Assembly (NCBI GenBank): GCA_964537825.1
Contig: CAZIDL010000012.1
Coordinates: 1 to 47,655 of the forward strand
Source of the DNA: CAZIDL01 sp964537825
Lineage (GTDB): Bacteria > Bacteroidota > Bacteroidia > Flavobacteriales_D > CAYVSK01
Reading direction: 5' to 3'
DNA length: 47,655 nucleotides
The position numbers were made by a program, and so were the translations under genes. The notes under the pieces are model-generated. The model was not told where the DNA came from and did not search any database. It saw nothing but the letters and a program-made list of their open reading frames with translations. Below are positions 38,867 to 47,360 of this stretch, in pieces. Numbering within the stretch: position 1 is the stretch's first letter; every line of letters begins with the position of its first letter.

Positions 38867-38939
38867 GGGAACCCGGAACAAGCCTGTGGAAAGCTTCCAT
38901 AGTGCTTCCATTGCAGGATCCCTTTTCTTTGGGCTTCCA

Positions 38940-40415
38940 ATGTCGACCTGGATCATCCTCAGCATCTTCATCGCCTATTTTGGCGTGTTGATCCTCATTT
39001 CCCGGCTGACCTCGGGAAAGGGGGACGATCAGGCTTTTTATCTGGGAAACCGGGAATCCCCTTGGTATCTCGTAGCCTTCGGGATGATCGGGACCTCTTT
39101 GAGCGGGGTGACCTTCATTTCCGTCCCCGGCCAGGTCCAGGAAGCTCATTTTACCTATATGCAGGTGGTCTTTGGCTATTTTTTCGGCTACTTGGCCATC
39201 GCTTTTATCCTGCTCCCTCTCTATTACCGAATGGGCCTTACTTCGATCTACAGTTATCTGGGATCCCGTTTCGGAAAGGGAGCCTACAAGGTCGGCTCGT
39301 TCTATTTTCTCCTCTCCCGGACCATCGGGGCAGCCTTTCGCCTTTACTTGATCGCTAGCGTATTACAGCTGTTCGTCTTTAAAGAGTGGGGATTGCCCTT
39401 CGAATTCACTGTGGCGATCTCCATTCTTTTCATCTGGATCTATACCGCTCGGGGAGGGATCCGCACCATCGTCCGCACGGATGCACTGCAGACCTTTTTC
39501 ATGCTCACCGCGGTCCTCCTCAGTATCTACAAGATCGGGGATGCCATGGGGTGGGGTTTGGGTGAAGTGCCCAGCGTCGTTGCGGGCAGTTCTTATTCCG
39601 ATATGTTCCGCTTTGGGGATTTTCTTGCTAAGGATCACTTCTTCAAGCATTTTCTCGGGGGAATGTTCATTACCATCACGATGACGGGGATGGATCAGGA
39701 TATGATGCAGAAGAACCTGAGCTGTCCGACATTGAAGGATGCGCAAAAGAACATGCTCAGCTTTAGTGCGGTATTGATCTTCGTGAACCTCGTCTTTCTC
39801 GGACTCGGTGCGGTCCTTTTTCTCTATGCTGATGGAACGGGCATGGAGCTTCCGGAACGGAGCGATCATATCTATCCCACCATCGCTTTGGACAGCGGAT
39901 TGGGTGTCTGGCTCGGTATCGTTTTTTTACTGGGATTGGTGGCTGCGGCCTACTCGAGTGCAGATTCAGCACTTACGGCCCTTACGACGGCTTTCAGTAT
40001 GGATTTCCTGCGGGCGGACCGTTGTGAGGAGCAAAAGGCCCGTCGCCTTCGTCGAGGCTCCCACGTGCTCATGTCCTTTCTCTTGCTCGTCGTGATCCTG
40101 ATCTTCCATTATTTCACGAAGGATAGCGTAATATCGGAACTCCTCACCGCTTCGACCTATACCTATGGCCCCTTGTTGGGGCTCTTTGCTTTCGGGATAT
40201 TTCTGAACCGCCGACCGATGGATGCTCTGATCCCCATTATCGCCGTACTTGCACCGGTATTGACCTGGGTCGTTGCTGCGAACGCTGAAGCTTGGCTTTG
40301 GGGATATGCGTTCGGTTACGAGAAGCTTCTCCTGAACGGGATCCTCATGTTCCTGGGGCTAACGCTCATCAGTGCACCCGGGCGCCATCGAGCGGATCAG
40401 GAGGACACCGGGTAG
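38940..40415 (+). CDS. Sodium:solute symporter
   Basis: This 491-residue membrane protein has about 13 helices and the SSS-family pattern. Early residues show the DQAFYLGNRESPWYLVAFGMIGTSLSGVTFISVPG core and LTSIYSYLGSRFGKGAYKVGS. GMDQDMMQKNLSCPTLKDAQKNM and LVAAAYSSADSALTALTTAFSMD mark the central and Na2-site regions. ATG 38940 begins MSTWIILSIFIAYFG; an earlier ATG at 38886 adds residues without homology. It probably imports a sugar, amino acid or organic acid with Na+. Its end overlaps suhB by 19 nt. Confidence 0.92.
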   Translation: MSTWIILSIFIAYFGVLILISRLTSGKGDDQAFYLGNRESPWYLVAFGMIGTSLSGVTFISVPGQVQEAHFTYMQVVFGYFFGYLAIAFILLPLYYRMGLTSIYSYLGSRFGKGAYKVGSFYFLLSRTIGAAFRLYLIASVLQLFVFKEWGLPFEFTVAISILFIWIYTARGGIRTIVRTDALQTFFMLTAVLLSIYKIGDAMGWGLGEVPSVVAGSSYSDMFRFGDFLAKDHFFKHFLGGMFITITMTGMDQDMMQKNLSCPTLKDAQKNMLSFSAVLIFVNLVFLGLGAVLFLYADGTGMELPERSDHIYPTIALDSGLGVWLGIVFLLGLVAAAYSSADSALTALTTAFSMDFLRADRCEEQKARRLRRGSHVLMSFLLLVVILIFHYFTKDSVISELLTASTYTYGPLLGLFAFGIFLNRRPMDALIPIIAVLAPVLTWVVAANAEAWLWGYAFGYEKLLLNGILMFLGLTLISAPGRHRADQEDTG

Positions 40416-41197
40416 ATACTGCTGAACAACCGATAAAAGGCTTCGTGCACCTTCCCGTTCGAAGCGATGATCTCTCTTCCGAATAGCATTCGATCCCCCA
40501 AGGAAAAATCCGTTACCCTTCCACCCGCTTCTTGGACGATCAACAAGCCTGCTGCAACATCCCAAGGCTTTAGACCGAACTCGTAGAAGACGTCGAAGCG
40601 GCCGCAGGCCACGTAGCACAAGTCAGCAGCAGCACTCCCCAAACGCCTTGCTCCACGCGTTTTGATGAGCAGATCCTTGAATACCTCGATGTAGGCGTCC
40701 ATATGTTCGAAGTTGCGGGGAGGGAACCCGGTAACGATCAAGCTGTCCTCAAAGGATGCGTTGGATGAACTCTGAACCGGTTCCCCGTTCAACTTCGTGC
40801 CTTCCCCTTTCACTGCATGGAAGGTCTCTCGATGGACGATCTCATGGACCACACCCAGTACGGGGATCCCGTTCTCGAGGAGAGCAACGCTTGTACAATA
40901 ACTGGGGATCCCATGCACGAAGTTGGTGGTTCCGTCGAGGGGATCGATCACCCAGTCGTATCGTTCGCCCTGGGTCGATCGGGTCCCTTCTTCGGCAATG
41001 AAGCCAGCCTCTGGGAGGAGTTGGCTGAGGCGGTCAACGAAGATGCTTTCGGCTTCTTCATCCACCGATGTCACCAGATCGTGTGCTCTTTTCTCCCTTA
41101 CATCTTCCTTCTTGAGCTCTTCGCGAGAACCGCGGATCATATCCCCGACCTCTTCACTGATCCCGATGACCGCTTTCATCAATTTCGAAAGATCCAT
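40397..41197 (-). CDS. suhB: Inositol monophosphatase family protein
   Basis: The 266-residue phosphatase has the family metal-site motifs: IAEEGT, WVIDPLDGTTNFVHG and GLKPWDVAAGLLIVQEAGG. Length and motif order match SuhB, a Mg2+-dependent inositol-1-phosphatase and transcription-associated protein in other bacteria. Its 3' end overlaps the symporter gene by 19 nt on the other strand. Confidence 0.93.
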   Translation of the reverse strand: MDLSKLMKAVIGISEEVGDMIRGSREELKKEDVREKRAHDLVTSVDEEAESIFVDRLSQLLPEAGFIAEEGTRSTQGERYDWVIDPLDGTTNFVHGIPSYCTSVALLENGIPVLGVVHEIVHRETFHAVKGEGTKLNGEPVQSSSNASFEDSLIVTGFPPRNFEHMDAYIEVFKDLLIKTRGARRLGSAAADLCYVACGRFDVFYEFGLKPWDVAAGLLIVQEAGGRVTDFSLGDRMLFGREIIASNGKVHEAFYRLFSSIYPVSS

Positions 41198-41247
41198 GTA
41201 AAATACTCGCTTTTATGGACTTAGCATCATATCCCCCCACGATCTCG

Positions 41248-41255
41248 TAAGTTCG
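41248..41255 (+). promoter_or_regulatory. -7-like box for the histidine kinase gene
   Basis: TAAGTTCG matches the window's TAnnTT(T/C)G pattern and ends 24 nt before ATG 41280. Confidence 0.35.
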
Positions 41256-41279
41256 GTGAGCAGGAAAATCTTTTCGACG

Positions 41280-43271
41280 ATGAAATTACAAAAGGGGGGC
41301 GGTCTCATACGGGGGCAGCTAAGATCCACGCTTTTCTTTCTTCTTCTTCTAGGCCCGTTTTCCGATCTCTTCCCTCAGGAAAAGGTCAGGGATAGTTTGA
41401 TCGAAGAATGGGAAAGCGATCGTCCCGAGCAAATAGGGAAGAAGATCGAGCTTTTGAACCCTCTTGCTAGACATTTTTATTCCGTGGACCCCGATTCTGC
41501 TGAACACTATGCTCAGGAGGCGAAAGCGTTGAGCGAAGTACACGATCATAGGAAAGGGTTGGAAGAAAGCTTGAATCTGATCGGGATCACCCATTATGTT
41601 CGAAGCGATCATGTTGAAGCGATGAGATATTGGGAAAAGCTCTTGAAACTTCGACGGGAGCGAGATGATAAAAAAGGGATCGCTGATATACAGAACAACC
41701 TGGGGCTTCTTTATAAAAAGCTCGGGAATCAGAAAAAGGCTCTGGAAGCATTTCAGGAATGCTTGTCGATACGGGATAGCCTGGGGTTGGAAAGGCAGCT
41801 CGGTTCGGTGATGAACAACCTGGGCATCCTTTATTATTCGATGGGAGAGCTGGACAAAGCGCGCGGCTATTATGAAAAGGCCCTTCGGTTTTACAAAGAA
41901 TATGATAAGGGGAATGAGCTAGGTGGGATCTATAACAACATTGCCCTCATTCATCGTCAGAAAGGGAAACTGGACAGCTCCCTTTTGATGGCACGGAAGG
42001 CTTTAGAGGCTGAAAGGAACGCTCATAACTCACGCAAAGCGGCTAACGCATACATCAATCTAGGGTTGACCTTTCAGAAGAAAGGATCGTTGGACTCAGC
42101 GAACCACTATTTCAAAAAAGCCCGAAGGGTTTACGCTGATCTAGGGGCCAAAGGAGGAGAGATAACCGCCATAACCAATTTAGCGGGTGTTTTCTTGGAT
42201 CTGAAGGCGTACCGCAAGGCCCGAAAGCTTTCTTTAAAAGCTTATAGGATGTCCGATTCGATCGGATCATGGGCCAAACAAAAAGGTGCATCCGCATATG
42301 TGGCACGGGCTAGTGCTGCGATGGGCGATAGTGGCACTGCTTACCGCTTTCAGAAGATCCACGATCGGACCAGCGATAGCTTGATGAACAAAAAGAAGAG
42401 CGAGCAGATAGCGCGAATAGAGGCCCGTTATAATGCGCAGAAACGAAAAAAGGAATTGGAAAAGGTAAAGGCGAAAAGGCGCAAAGCTGATTTGCGTTGG
42501 CAGCAAGTGCTTTTTTTATCCGGAGGTGGTGGTCTCGTGCTTCTCCTCTTTCTTCTTTTCTTCATCCTCAGATATCGGGAAAAACGCAAGTCCAATCGGC
42601 TCCTGGAAGAGCAGAAAAAGGAGTTGATAAAAGAAAGGGACGAAAAAGAGCTCCTCTTAAAAGAGGTCAACCATCGGGTGAAGAACAACCTTCAACTGAT
42701 CAATAGCCTCCTGAACCTTCAGGGAAGGCGCATTGAGGATGAAGAGCTCCGGCAACTTCATATCGAATCCCAGAACAGGATCCGATCGATGGGGATCCTT
42801 CACGAAAGGATCTACAAAGCCAGCGATCTGGAAGTGGCGAATCTGGAGCGCTTCGTGAAGGACTTGATGGAATGGCTGAAAGAAGCTTATGGGGTCACCA
42901 TGGATCTCGAGCTGAAGGTCGATATCGATCAGGAAGGCTTGAAAACGCATCATTTCACGCCGTTAGCCTTGATCATCAATGAATTGCTGTCCAATGCGAT
43001 GAAGTACGCTTTTCAAGGTAGGGAAAAAGGGAACATTTCGGTGACCCTGAAGCCGGAAAAGGACCATTTCGTGTTGGATGTGACCGATGACGGTATCGGG
43101 CTTTCTGCTTCACCCGAGCGGGAGGTGGAAAGCAGCGGCTTGGGGCTTGATATCGTGAGATCGATGGCAGAACAGATCGGAGGGGATCTAGCATATTGGG
43201 AAAGGGAAGAAGGGGGGACGCAGTTCAGGATCGATTTCTCCCGGTCGGGGGAGGAGGGATCAAAAGGCTGA
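41280..43271 (+). CDS. TPR sensor histidine kinase (HisKA_2)
   Basis: The 663-residue protein has an N-terminal membrane or signal segment, about seven TPR repeats (for example LYKKLGNQKKALEAFQECL, LYYSMGELDKARGYYEKAL), one membrane helix (VLFLSGGGGLVLLLFLLFFIL), a charged coiled coil and a HisKA_2 domain with the phospho-acceptor in EVNHRVKNNLQLINSLLNLQ. The HATPase follows (ALIINELLSNAMKYAF, DDGIGLS, GLGLDIVRSMAEQIGG). A GTG at 41256 is possible but ATG 41280 fits better. No response regulator is adjacent, so it is an orphan whose partner lies elsewhere. The last 12 nt overlap mtaB. Confidence 0.9.
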   Translation: MKLQKGGGLIRGQLRSTLFFLLLLGPFSDLFPQEKVRDSLIEEWESDRPEQIGKKIELLNPLARHFYSVDPDSAEHYAQEAKALSEVHDHRKGLEESLNLIGITHYVRSDHVEAMRYWEKLLKLRRERDDKKGIADIQNNLGLLYKKLGNQKKALEAFQECLSIRDSLGLERQLGSVMNNLGILYYSMGELDKARGYYEKALRFYKEYDKGNELGGIYNNIALIHRQKGKLDSSLLMARKALEAERNAHNSRKAANAYINLGLTFQKKGSLDSANHYFKKARRVYADLGAKGGEITAITNLAGVFLDLKAYRKARKLSLKAYRMSDSIGSWAKQKGASAYVARASAAMGDSGTAYRFQKIHDRTSDSLMNKKKSEQIARIEARYNAQKRKKELEKVKAKRRKADLRWQQVLFLSGGGGLVLLLFLLFFILRYREKRKSNRLLEEQKKELIKERDEKELLLKEVNHRVKNNLQLINSLLNLQGRRIEDEELRQLHIESQNRIRSMGILHERIYKASDLEVANLERFVKDLMEWLKEAYGVTMDLELKVDIDQEGLKTHHFTPLALIINELLSNAMKYAFQGREKGNISVTLKPEKDHFVLDVTDDGIGLSASPEREVESSGLGLDIVRSMAEQIGGDLAYWEREEGGTQFRIDFSRSGEEGSKG

Positions 43272-44585
43272 AACGACACCTTCTTCAACAGGTTCGACGC
43301 AGACCGTTCCGTCTTGATGAAAACCGGTCAGTCGGACCTTCTCTTTCATGTTGATCCGTTCAGGGTCGTAGGGGATACTGGTTTTGACGTAATTCTCCGT
43401 ATAACCGTGCAAGTATCCTTCGTGTTCAGCGCCTTCAAAAAGGACGTCCCTGATCGTATCGAGTTGCTCTTCATAAAAGGCCCTTCGCTTCTTTTCTGAA
43501 AGGATACGCAGCATCTTGCTCCGCTCCTTACGGACCTCCATAGCTACCTTTCCGTCCATTTTAGCAGCTGCTGTCCGTTCCCGTTCTGAGTAGGTGAATA
43601 CGTGGAGGTAGCTGATGGGCAGCTCCTTCAGGAACCGATAGGTCTTCAGGAACTCATCTTCGTCCTCACCAGGGGTGCCGACGATCACATCCACACCAAT
43701 GCAGGCTTGGGGCATCTTTTCCTTGATCCGCTCAACACGCTCTCGGTAAAGCGCAGTATCGTATCGACGTCGCATCCTTTTCAGGATCGCATCGGAGCCT
43801 GATTGAAGGGGCATGTGGAAATGAGGAACGAAGCGTTCGCTTTCGCTCACGAAGTCGATGATACTATCGGATAAAAGCTCAGGCTCGATGGAAGAGATCC
43901 TGAAGCGTTCGACACCCTCCACCTTATCGAGTTCACGGATCAGCTCCTCAAAGTTCTCGTCCCTTCCTTTACCGAAGTCACCGATATTCACACCGGTAAG
44001 GACCAGCTCTTTCACCTCCGTTGCGGCCACTTCGCGGGCTTGCTCTACGGTCTCTTCGATGCTGCCGCTACGGCTCCGTCCTCTGGCTAAGGGGATGGTG
44101 CAAAAGGAACAGAAGTGGTCGCAGCCATCCTGGACTTTCAGGAAAGTTCGTGTGCGATCGCCGTAAGAGTAGGCGGGATGGAAGTTCTTGGCTCGTTTGA
44201 TGGAGGTAGCATGTGCTGTTCCCTCGAGCTCTCCGTTCTCCAATCGCTCGAGGTAGCTGAGGAGATCGAATTTTTCGTTCGCTCCAAGGACGAGGTCCAC
44301 TCCTTCGATCCCTGCGATCTCTTGGGGCTTGAGTTGTGCATAGCAACCTATCACGATGATGCGCCCTTCCGGATTGATCTTCTGAAAGCGTTTCACCATC
44401 TGCCGGCATTTCTTGTTGGCATGGTCGGTGACCGAACAAGTGTTCAGCACGAAGATGTCCGGCCGATCATGAAGATCCACCCGCGTATAGCCTGCTTCAC
44501 GGAAATCCCTTGCAATTGAGGAAGTCTCCGAGAAGTTCAGCTTGCAGCCGAGCGTATGGAATGCGACGCGTCCGTAGGGTTGCAT
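43260..44585 (-). CDS. mtaB: tRNA (t6A37) methylthiotransferase MtaB
   Basis: The 441-residue radical-SAM enzyme adds a methylthio group to t6A37 in tRNA. The N-terminal UPF0004 domain begins FHTLGCKLNFSET and contains NTCSVTDHANKKCRQ. The radical-SAM cluster motif is CDHFCSFCTIP, then PLARGRSRSGS, SIEPELLSDSI, MPLQSGSDAILKRMRRRYD and DVIVGTPGEDEDEF, with a C-terminal TRAM region. ATG 44585 is used because the next upstream codon candidate at 44594 is a TTG and a TACATTTG box ends 6 nt before 44585. Confidence 0.94.
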   Translation of the reverse strand: MQPYGRVAFHTLGCKLNFSETSSIARDFREAGYTRVDLHDRPDIFVLNTCSVTDHANKKCRQMVKRFQKINPEGRIIVIGCYAQLKPQEIAGIEGVDLVLGANEKFDLLSYLERLENGELEGTAHATSIKRAKNFHPAYSYGDRTRTFLKVQDGCDHFCSFCTIPLARGRSRSGSIEETVEQAREVAATEVKELVLTGVNIGDFGKGRDENFEELIRELDKVEGVERFRISSIEPELLSDSIIDFVSESERFVPHFHMPLQSGSDAILKRMRRRYDTALYRERVERIKEKMPQACIGVDVIVGTPGEDEDEFLKTYRFLKELPISYLHVFTYSERERTAAAKMDGKVAMEVRKERSKMLRILSEKKRRAFYEEQLDTIRDVLFEGAEHEGYLHGYTENYVKTSIPYDPERINMKEKVRLTGFHQDGTVCVEPVEEGVVSAF

Positions 44586-44591
44586 GCTTTG

Positions 44592-44599
44592 CAAATGTA
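44592..44599 (-). promoter_or_regulatory. -7 box 6 nt from the mtaB ATG
   Basis: TACATTTG on the minus strand matches TAnnTTTG exactly, with CAAAGC between it and ATG 44585, the same layout as at mnmA. Both encode tRNA-modifying enzymes. Confidence 0.55.
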
Positions 44600-44716
44600 T
44601 GAATTCTGGAGCCCTCAGTTCTGGAAAGATGATCGCGGAAAAGAATGTTGAAAAAGGGGAAGGAGGGCTTTTATCAAGTCGACCGTTCCCTTCTTATCAT
44701 TATCAAAACGATCGCC

Positions 44717-46360
44717 ATGCGTATCCGAAACTATCCGGTCATCTTTTTGCTCGCTTTCTTTTCCTTGTATCGCTGCAGTGACCCTTCAGAAAATGATGAA
44801 GAGCAGATGGTCTTCAGCTACAACGAACCTGGAGGGATCAGCTCCCTCGATCCGGCTTTCAGCAGGAATGTGGAGAACATTTGGGCCGTTCATCAGCTTT
44901 TCAACGGCCTCGTACGGATGAACAACGATCTCAAGGTGACCCCGGATATCGCGAAGGATTGGGAGTTGAACGAAAAAGGAACGGTTTATACGTTCCATAT
45001 CCGGGATAGCGTGCTCTTTCATGAGCATGAGGCTTTTCCGGACCGGCAGGCACGTATCGTGGACGCTCACGACTTCGAGTACAGTTTCGAGCGGATCATG
45101 GCCTCTGAGACCGCTTCCCCGGGTTCCTACATATTCGATAAGCTAAAGGACGGTAAGGAAAAGGGCATAGAAGCCCTGAACGATAGCACCCTCCGATTGC
45201 GTTTGGAGGATCCTTTCCCCCCTTTTTTAGGGCTTTTGACCATGAAATACTGTTCGGTGGTCCCCCGTGAAGTCGTTGAAAGGATCGGGAAGGAACGCTT
45301 TGGAAGGGATCCTGTGGGAACGGGGCCTTTCCAGGTCCATAAATGGGAAGAGGGCGTAAAACTGATCATGGCGCGCAACCCGCATTATTTCGAGACCGAT
45401 CAGCAAGGAAGGTCATTGCCCTATTTGGACGGTGTGGAGATCTCTTTTTTAAAGGACCGCCATACAGCTTTTATGGAGTTCACGAAAGGCCGTTTCCATT
45501 ACCTGTCCGGTGTGGACGGGAGCTTCAAGGAGGAAGTCCTCAACGATGCTGGTCAGCTTCGGAATAAGTATCAGGGGGATTTTCGGCTCAAGAAAGGACC
45601 TTATTTGAAGACGGATTATTTAGGGATACTTGTGGACAGCAATATGAAGAAGGTTAAGGATCATCCGCTATCGGATCCCCGGGTCCGAAGGGCGATGAAC
45701 CATGCCATCGACCGGAAGGAGATGGTCCAGCACCTCAGGATGGGGACCGGAGTACCTGCCCATTACGGATTCATACCTCATGGACTGCCCTCGCATGGGG
45801 AAAAAGAGCTTGGAGGCTTGCAATTCGATAGACAGAAGGCACGACGCTTGATGAAAGAGGCAGGCTACCCGAACGGGGAGGGGATGCCCCCGATCGAACT
45901 GAGTACGACGGCCAATTACACCGATATCTGCGAGTATGTCCAGAACCAGTTGGGAAAGGTCGGTTTTCAGGTCGAAATGAACGTTTTGCCGCCCTCCAAC
46001 CATCGGGACAATGTGGCGCATTCGCGGCTTTTCTTCTTTCGCAAATCCTGGGTGGCCGATTATCCCGATGGGCAGAACTTTCTCTCGCTCTTCTACAGCG
46101 GTAATTTTTCTCCCAAAGGGCCGAATTACACCCATTTTAGCAATGCCCGTTTCGACAGCCTTTATGAAAAGGCTATGAAAGAGAAAGATCCGGAAAAGCG
46201 GAGGTCGTTGTACCGGAGAATGGATCGGATCGTTGTGGAAAAGGCGCCGGTGATCCCGCTCTTTTATGATGAAACTTTGCGTTTGATCCGCAATAACGTG
46301 AAAGGATTGAAGGAGAATCCCATGAACCTGCTCGATCTTCGTCGTGTTCGGATCGAGTGA
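44717..46360 (+). CDS. Peptide/oligopeptide-binding lipoprotein (SBP family 5)
   Basis: The 547-residue protein has a lipoprotein signal (VIFLLAFFSLYRC) and the full extracellular family 5 solute-binding fold, with IWAVHQLFNGLVRMN, AKDWELNEKGTVYTFHIRDSVLFH, AHDFEYSFERIM, GTGPFQVHKWEEG and DPRVRRAMNHAIDRKEMV. No permease or ATPase genes lie nearby, so any ABC transporter partner is elsewhere or absent. ATG 44717 is preferred over 44645, which would put about 24 residues ahead of the signal. Confidence 0.9.
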   Translation: MRIRNYPVIFLLAFFSLYRCSDPSENDEEQMVFSYNEPGGISSLDPAFSRNVENIWAVHQLFNGLVRMNNDLKVTPDIAKDWELNEKGTVYTFHIRDSVLFHEHEAFPDRQARIVDAHDFEYSFERIMASETASPGSYIFDKLKDGKEKGIEALNDSTLRLRLEDPFPPFLGLLTMKYCSVVPREVVERIGKERFGRDPVGTGPFQVHKWEEGVKLIMARNPHYFETDQQGRSLPYLDGVEISFLKDRHTAFMEFTKGRFHYLSGVDGSFKEEVLNDAGQLRNKYQGDFRLKKGPYLKTDYLGILVDSNMKKVKDHPLSDPRVRRAMNHAIDRKEMVQHLRMGTGVPAHYGFIPHGLPSHGEKELGGLQFDRQKARRLMKEAGYPNGEGMPPIELSTTANYTDICEYVQNQLGKVGFQVEMNVLPPSNHRDNVAHSRLFFFRKSWVADYPDGQNFLSLFYSGNFSPKGPNYTHFSNARFDSLYEKAMKEKDPEKRRSLYRRMDRIVVEKAPVIPLFYDETLRLIRNNVKGLKENPMNLLDLRRVRIE

Positions 46361-46428
46361 GGTATAGCCTGGGACCGGATCAGTTTCCTGGAGCGTTCTC
46401 TAGGAAAGCCTGACCTTTGGAGCTCCTC

Positions 46429-47352
46429 ATGCGCAGTGCCTTTTTTCAATTAATCCTTTACTTCCTCCTTTTCGGAACCCTGGATGCGGTATCTGCGGTC
46501 GGTGATAAGAAGGAAGGAGCGGACAGCCTTAACAAAGGACGCTTCCGAGCGGTCTTTATAGGTAAAGCGCTTGCCATAGGGGGAAGTTATTGGGCGTTGG
46601 ACCAGGCTTGGTATCAGTCCTATCCGCGCGGTTCTTTTCATCTTTTCGATGACAGCGATGAATGGTTGCAGATGGATAAGCTCGGCCATTTCTGGGCCGG
46701 TCATCATATGAGCTCCTGGAGTTCCTCCCTTTGGAAAATGACCGGTATGAAAGAGAAGCGAGCTGCCTGGTGGGGAGCAGGGGTCGGTTTTTTTTATTTG
46801 TCAGGGATCGAGGTCATGGACGGATTTTCGAAAGGGTGGGGCTTTTCCGTGTCGGATGCAGGGGCAAACCTGTTGGGTGCAGGTTCTTTTTTGCTACAAA
46901 GGCAGGTTTGGGGGAAGGCCTATATCCTTCCGGCCTTTTCATACCGCCCTTCACCCTATGCTTCTTACCGTCCTGAACTATTAGGGGATGGGCCGTTCCA
47001 AAGGGTGCTCAAGGATTACAACGGGCAGCGCTATTGGCTGAACATCGATGCGGAACTGTTCGGGGAGGATCGGCCTTTCCCGGATTGGCTTGCCCTATCA
47101 TTGGGATATGGAGCGTCCGGGATGTTAGGAGGAAAGTCGAATCCTTCCGTGAATGCGGCAGGAGAATCGCTCCCTTCCCCAGTCCGCCATCGCCGATTTT
47201 TCCTTTCTCTCGACGTCATGCTCCGCGATCTTCCTGTGGAAGGGAAGGGGTGGCGGATCCTTTTCAAGTTCCTGGACAGCATCAAGCTTCCTTTCCCGAC
47301 CCTCGAATACAATCGCGTGGATGGTCTTAGAGGACATTGGCTGGGACCATAA
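46429..47352 (+). CDS. DUF2279 envelope protein
   Basis: The 307-residue protein has a signal peptide (FFQLILYFLLFGTLDAVSA) and the DUF2279 pattern: ALDQAWYQSYPRGSFHLFDDSDEWLQMDKLGHFWAGHHMS, WGAGVGFFYLSGIEVMDGFSKGWGFSVSDAGANLLGAG, then FSYRPSPYASYRPELLGDG and a strand-rich C-terminal part. It may be a membrane-associated hydrolase-like lipoprotein, but no activity is shown. ATG 46429 is chosen over a TTG at 46417; a GACCTTTG box lies 9 nt before it. Confidence 0.82.
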   Translation: MRSAFFQLILYFLLFGTLDAVSAVGDKKEGADSLNKGRFRAVFIGKALAIGGSYWALDQAWYQSYPRGSFHLFDDSDEWLQMDKLGHFWAGHHMSSWSSSLWKMTGMKEKRAAWWGAGVGFFYLSGIEVMDGFSKGWGFSVSDAGANLLGAGSFLLQRQVWGKAYILPAFSYRPSPYASYRPELLGDGPFQRVLKDYNGQRYWLNIDAELFGEDRPFPDWLALSLGYGASGMLGGKSNPSVNAAGESLPSPVRHRRFFLSLDVMLRDLPVEGKGWRILFKFLDSIKLPFPTLEYNRVDGLRGHWLGP

Positions 47353-47360
47353 AATAAGAT

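Noticed and set aside
38853..39149. N-terminal extension of the decarboxylase frame
   Set aside because: It has no similarity to the family, overlaps the start of the symporter on the other strand, and lies upstream of the promoter-like box at 38866-38859.
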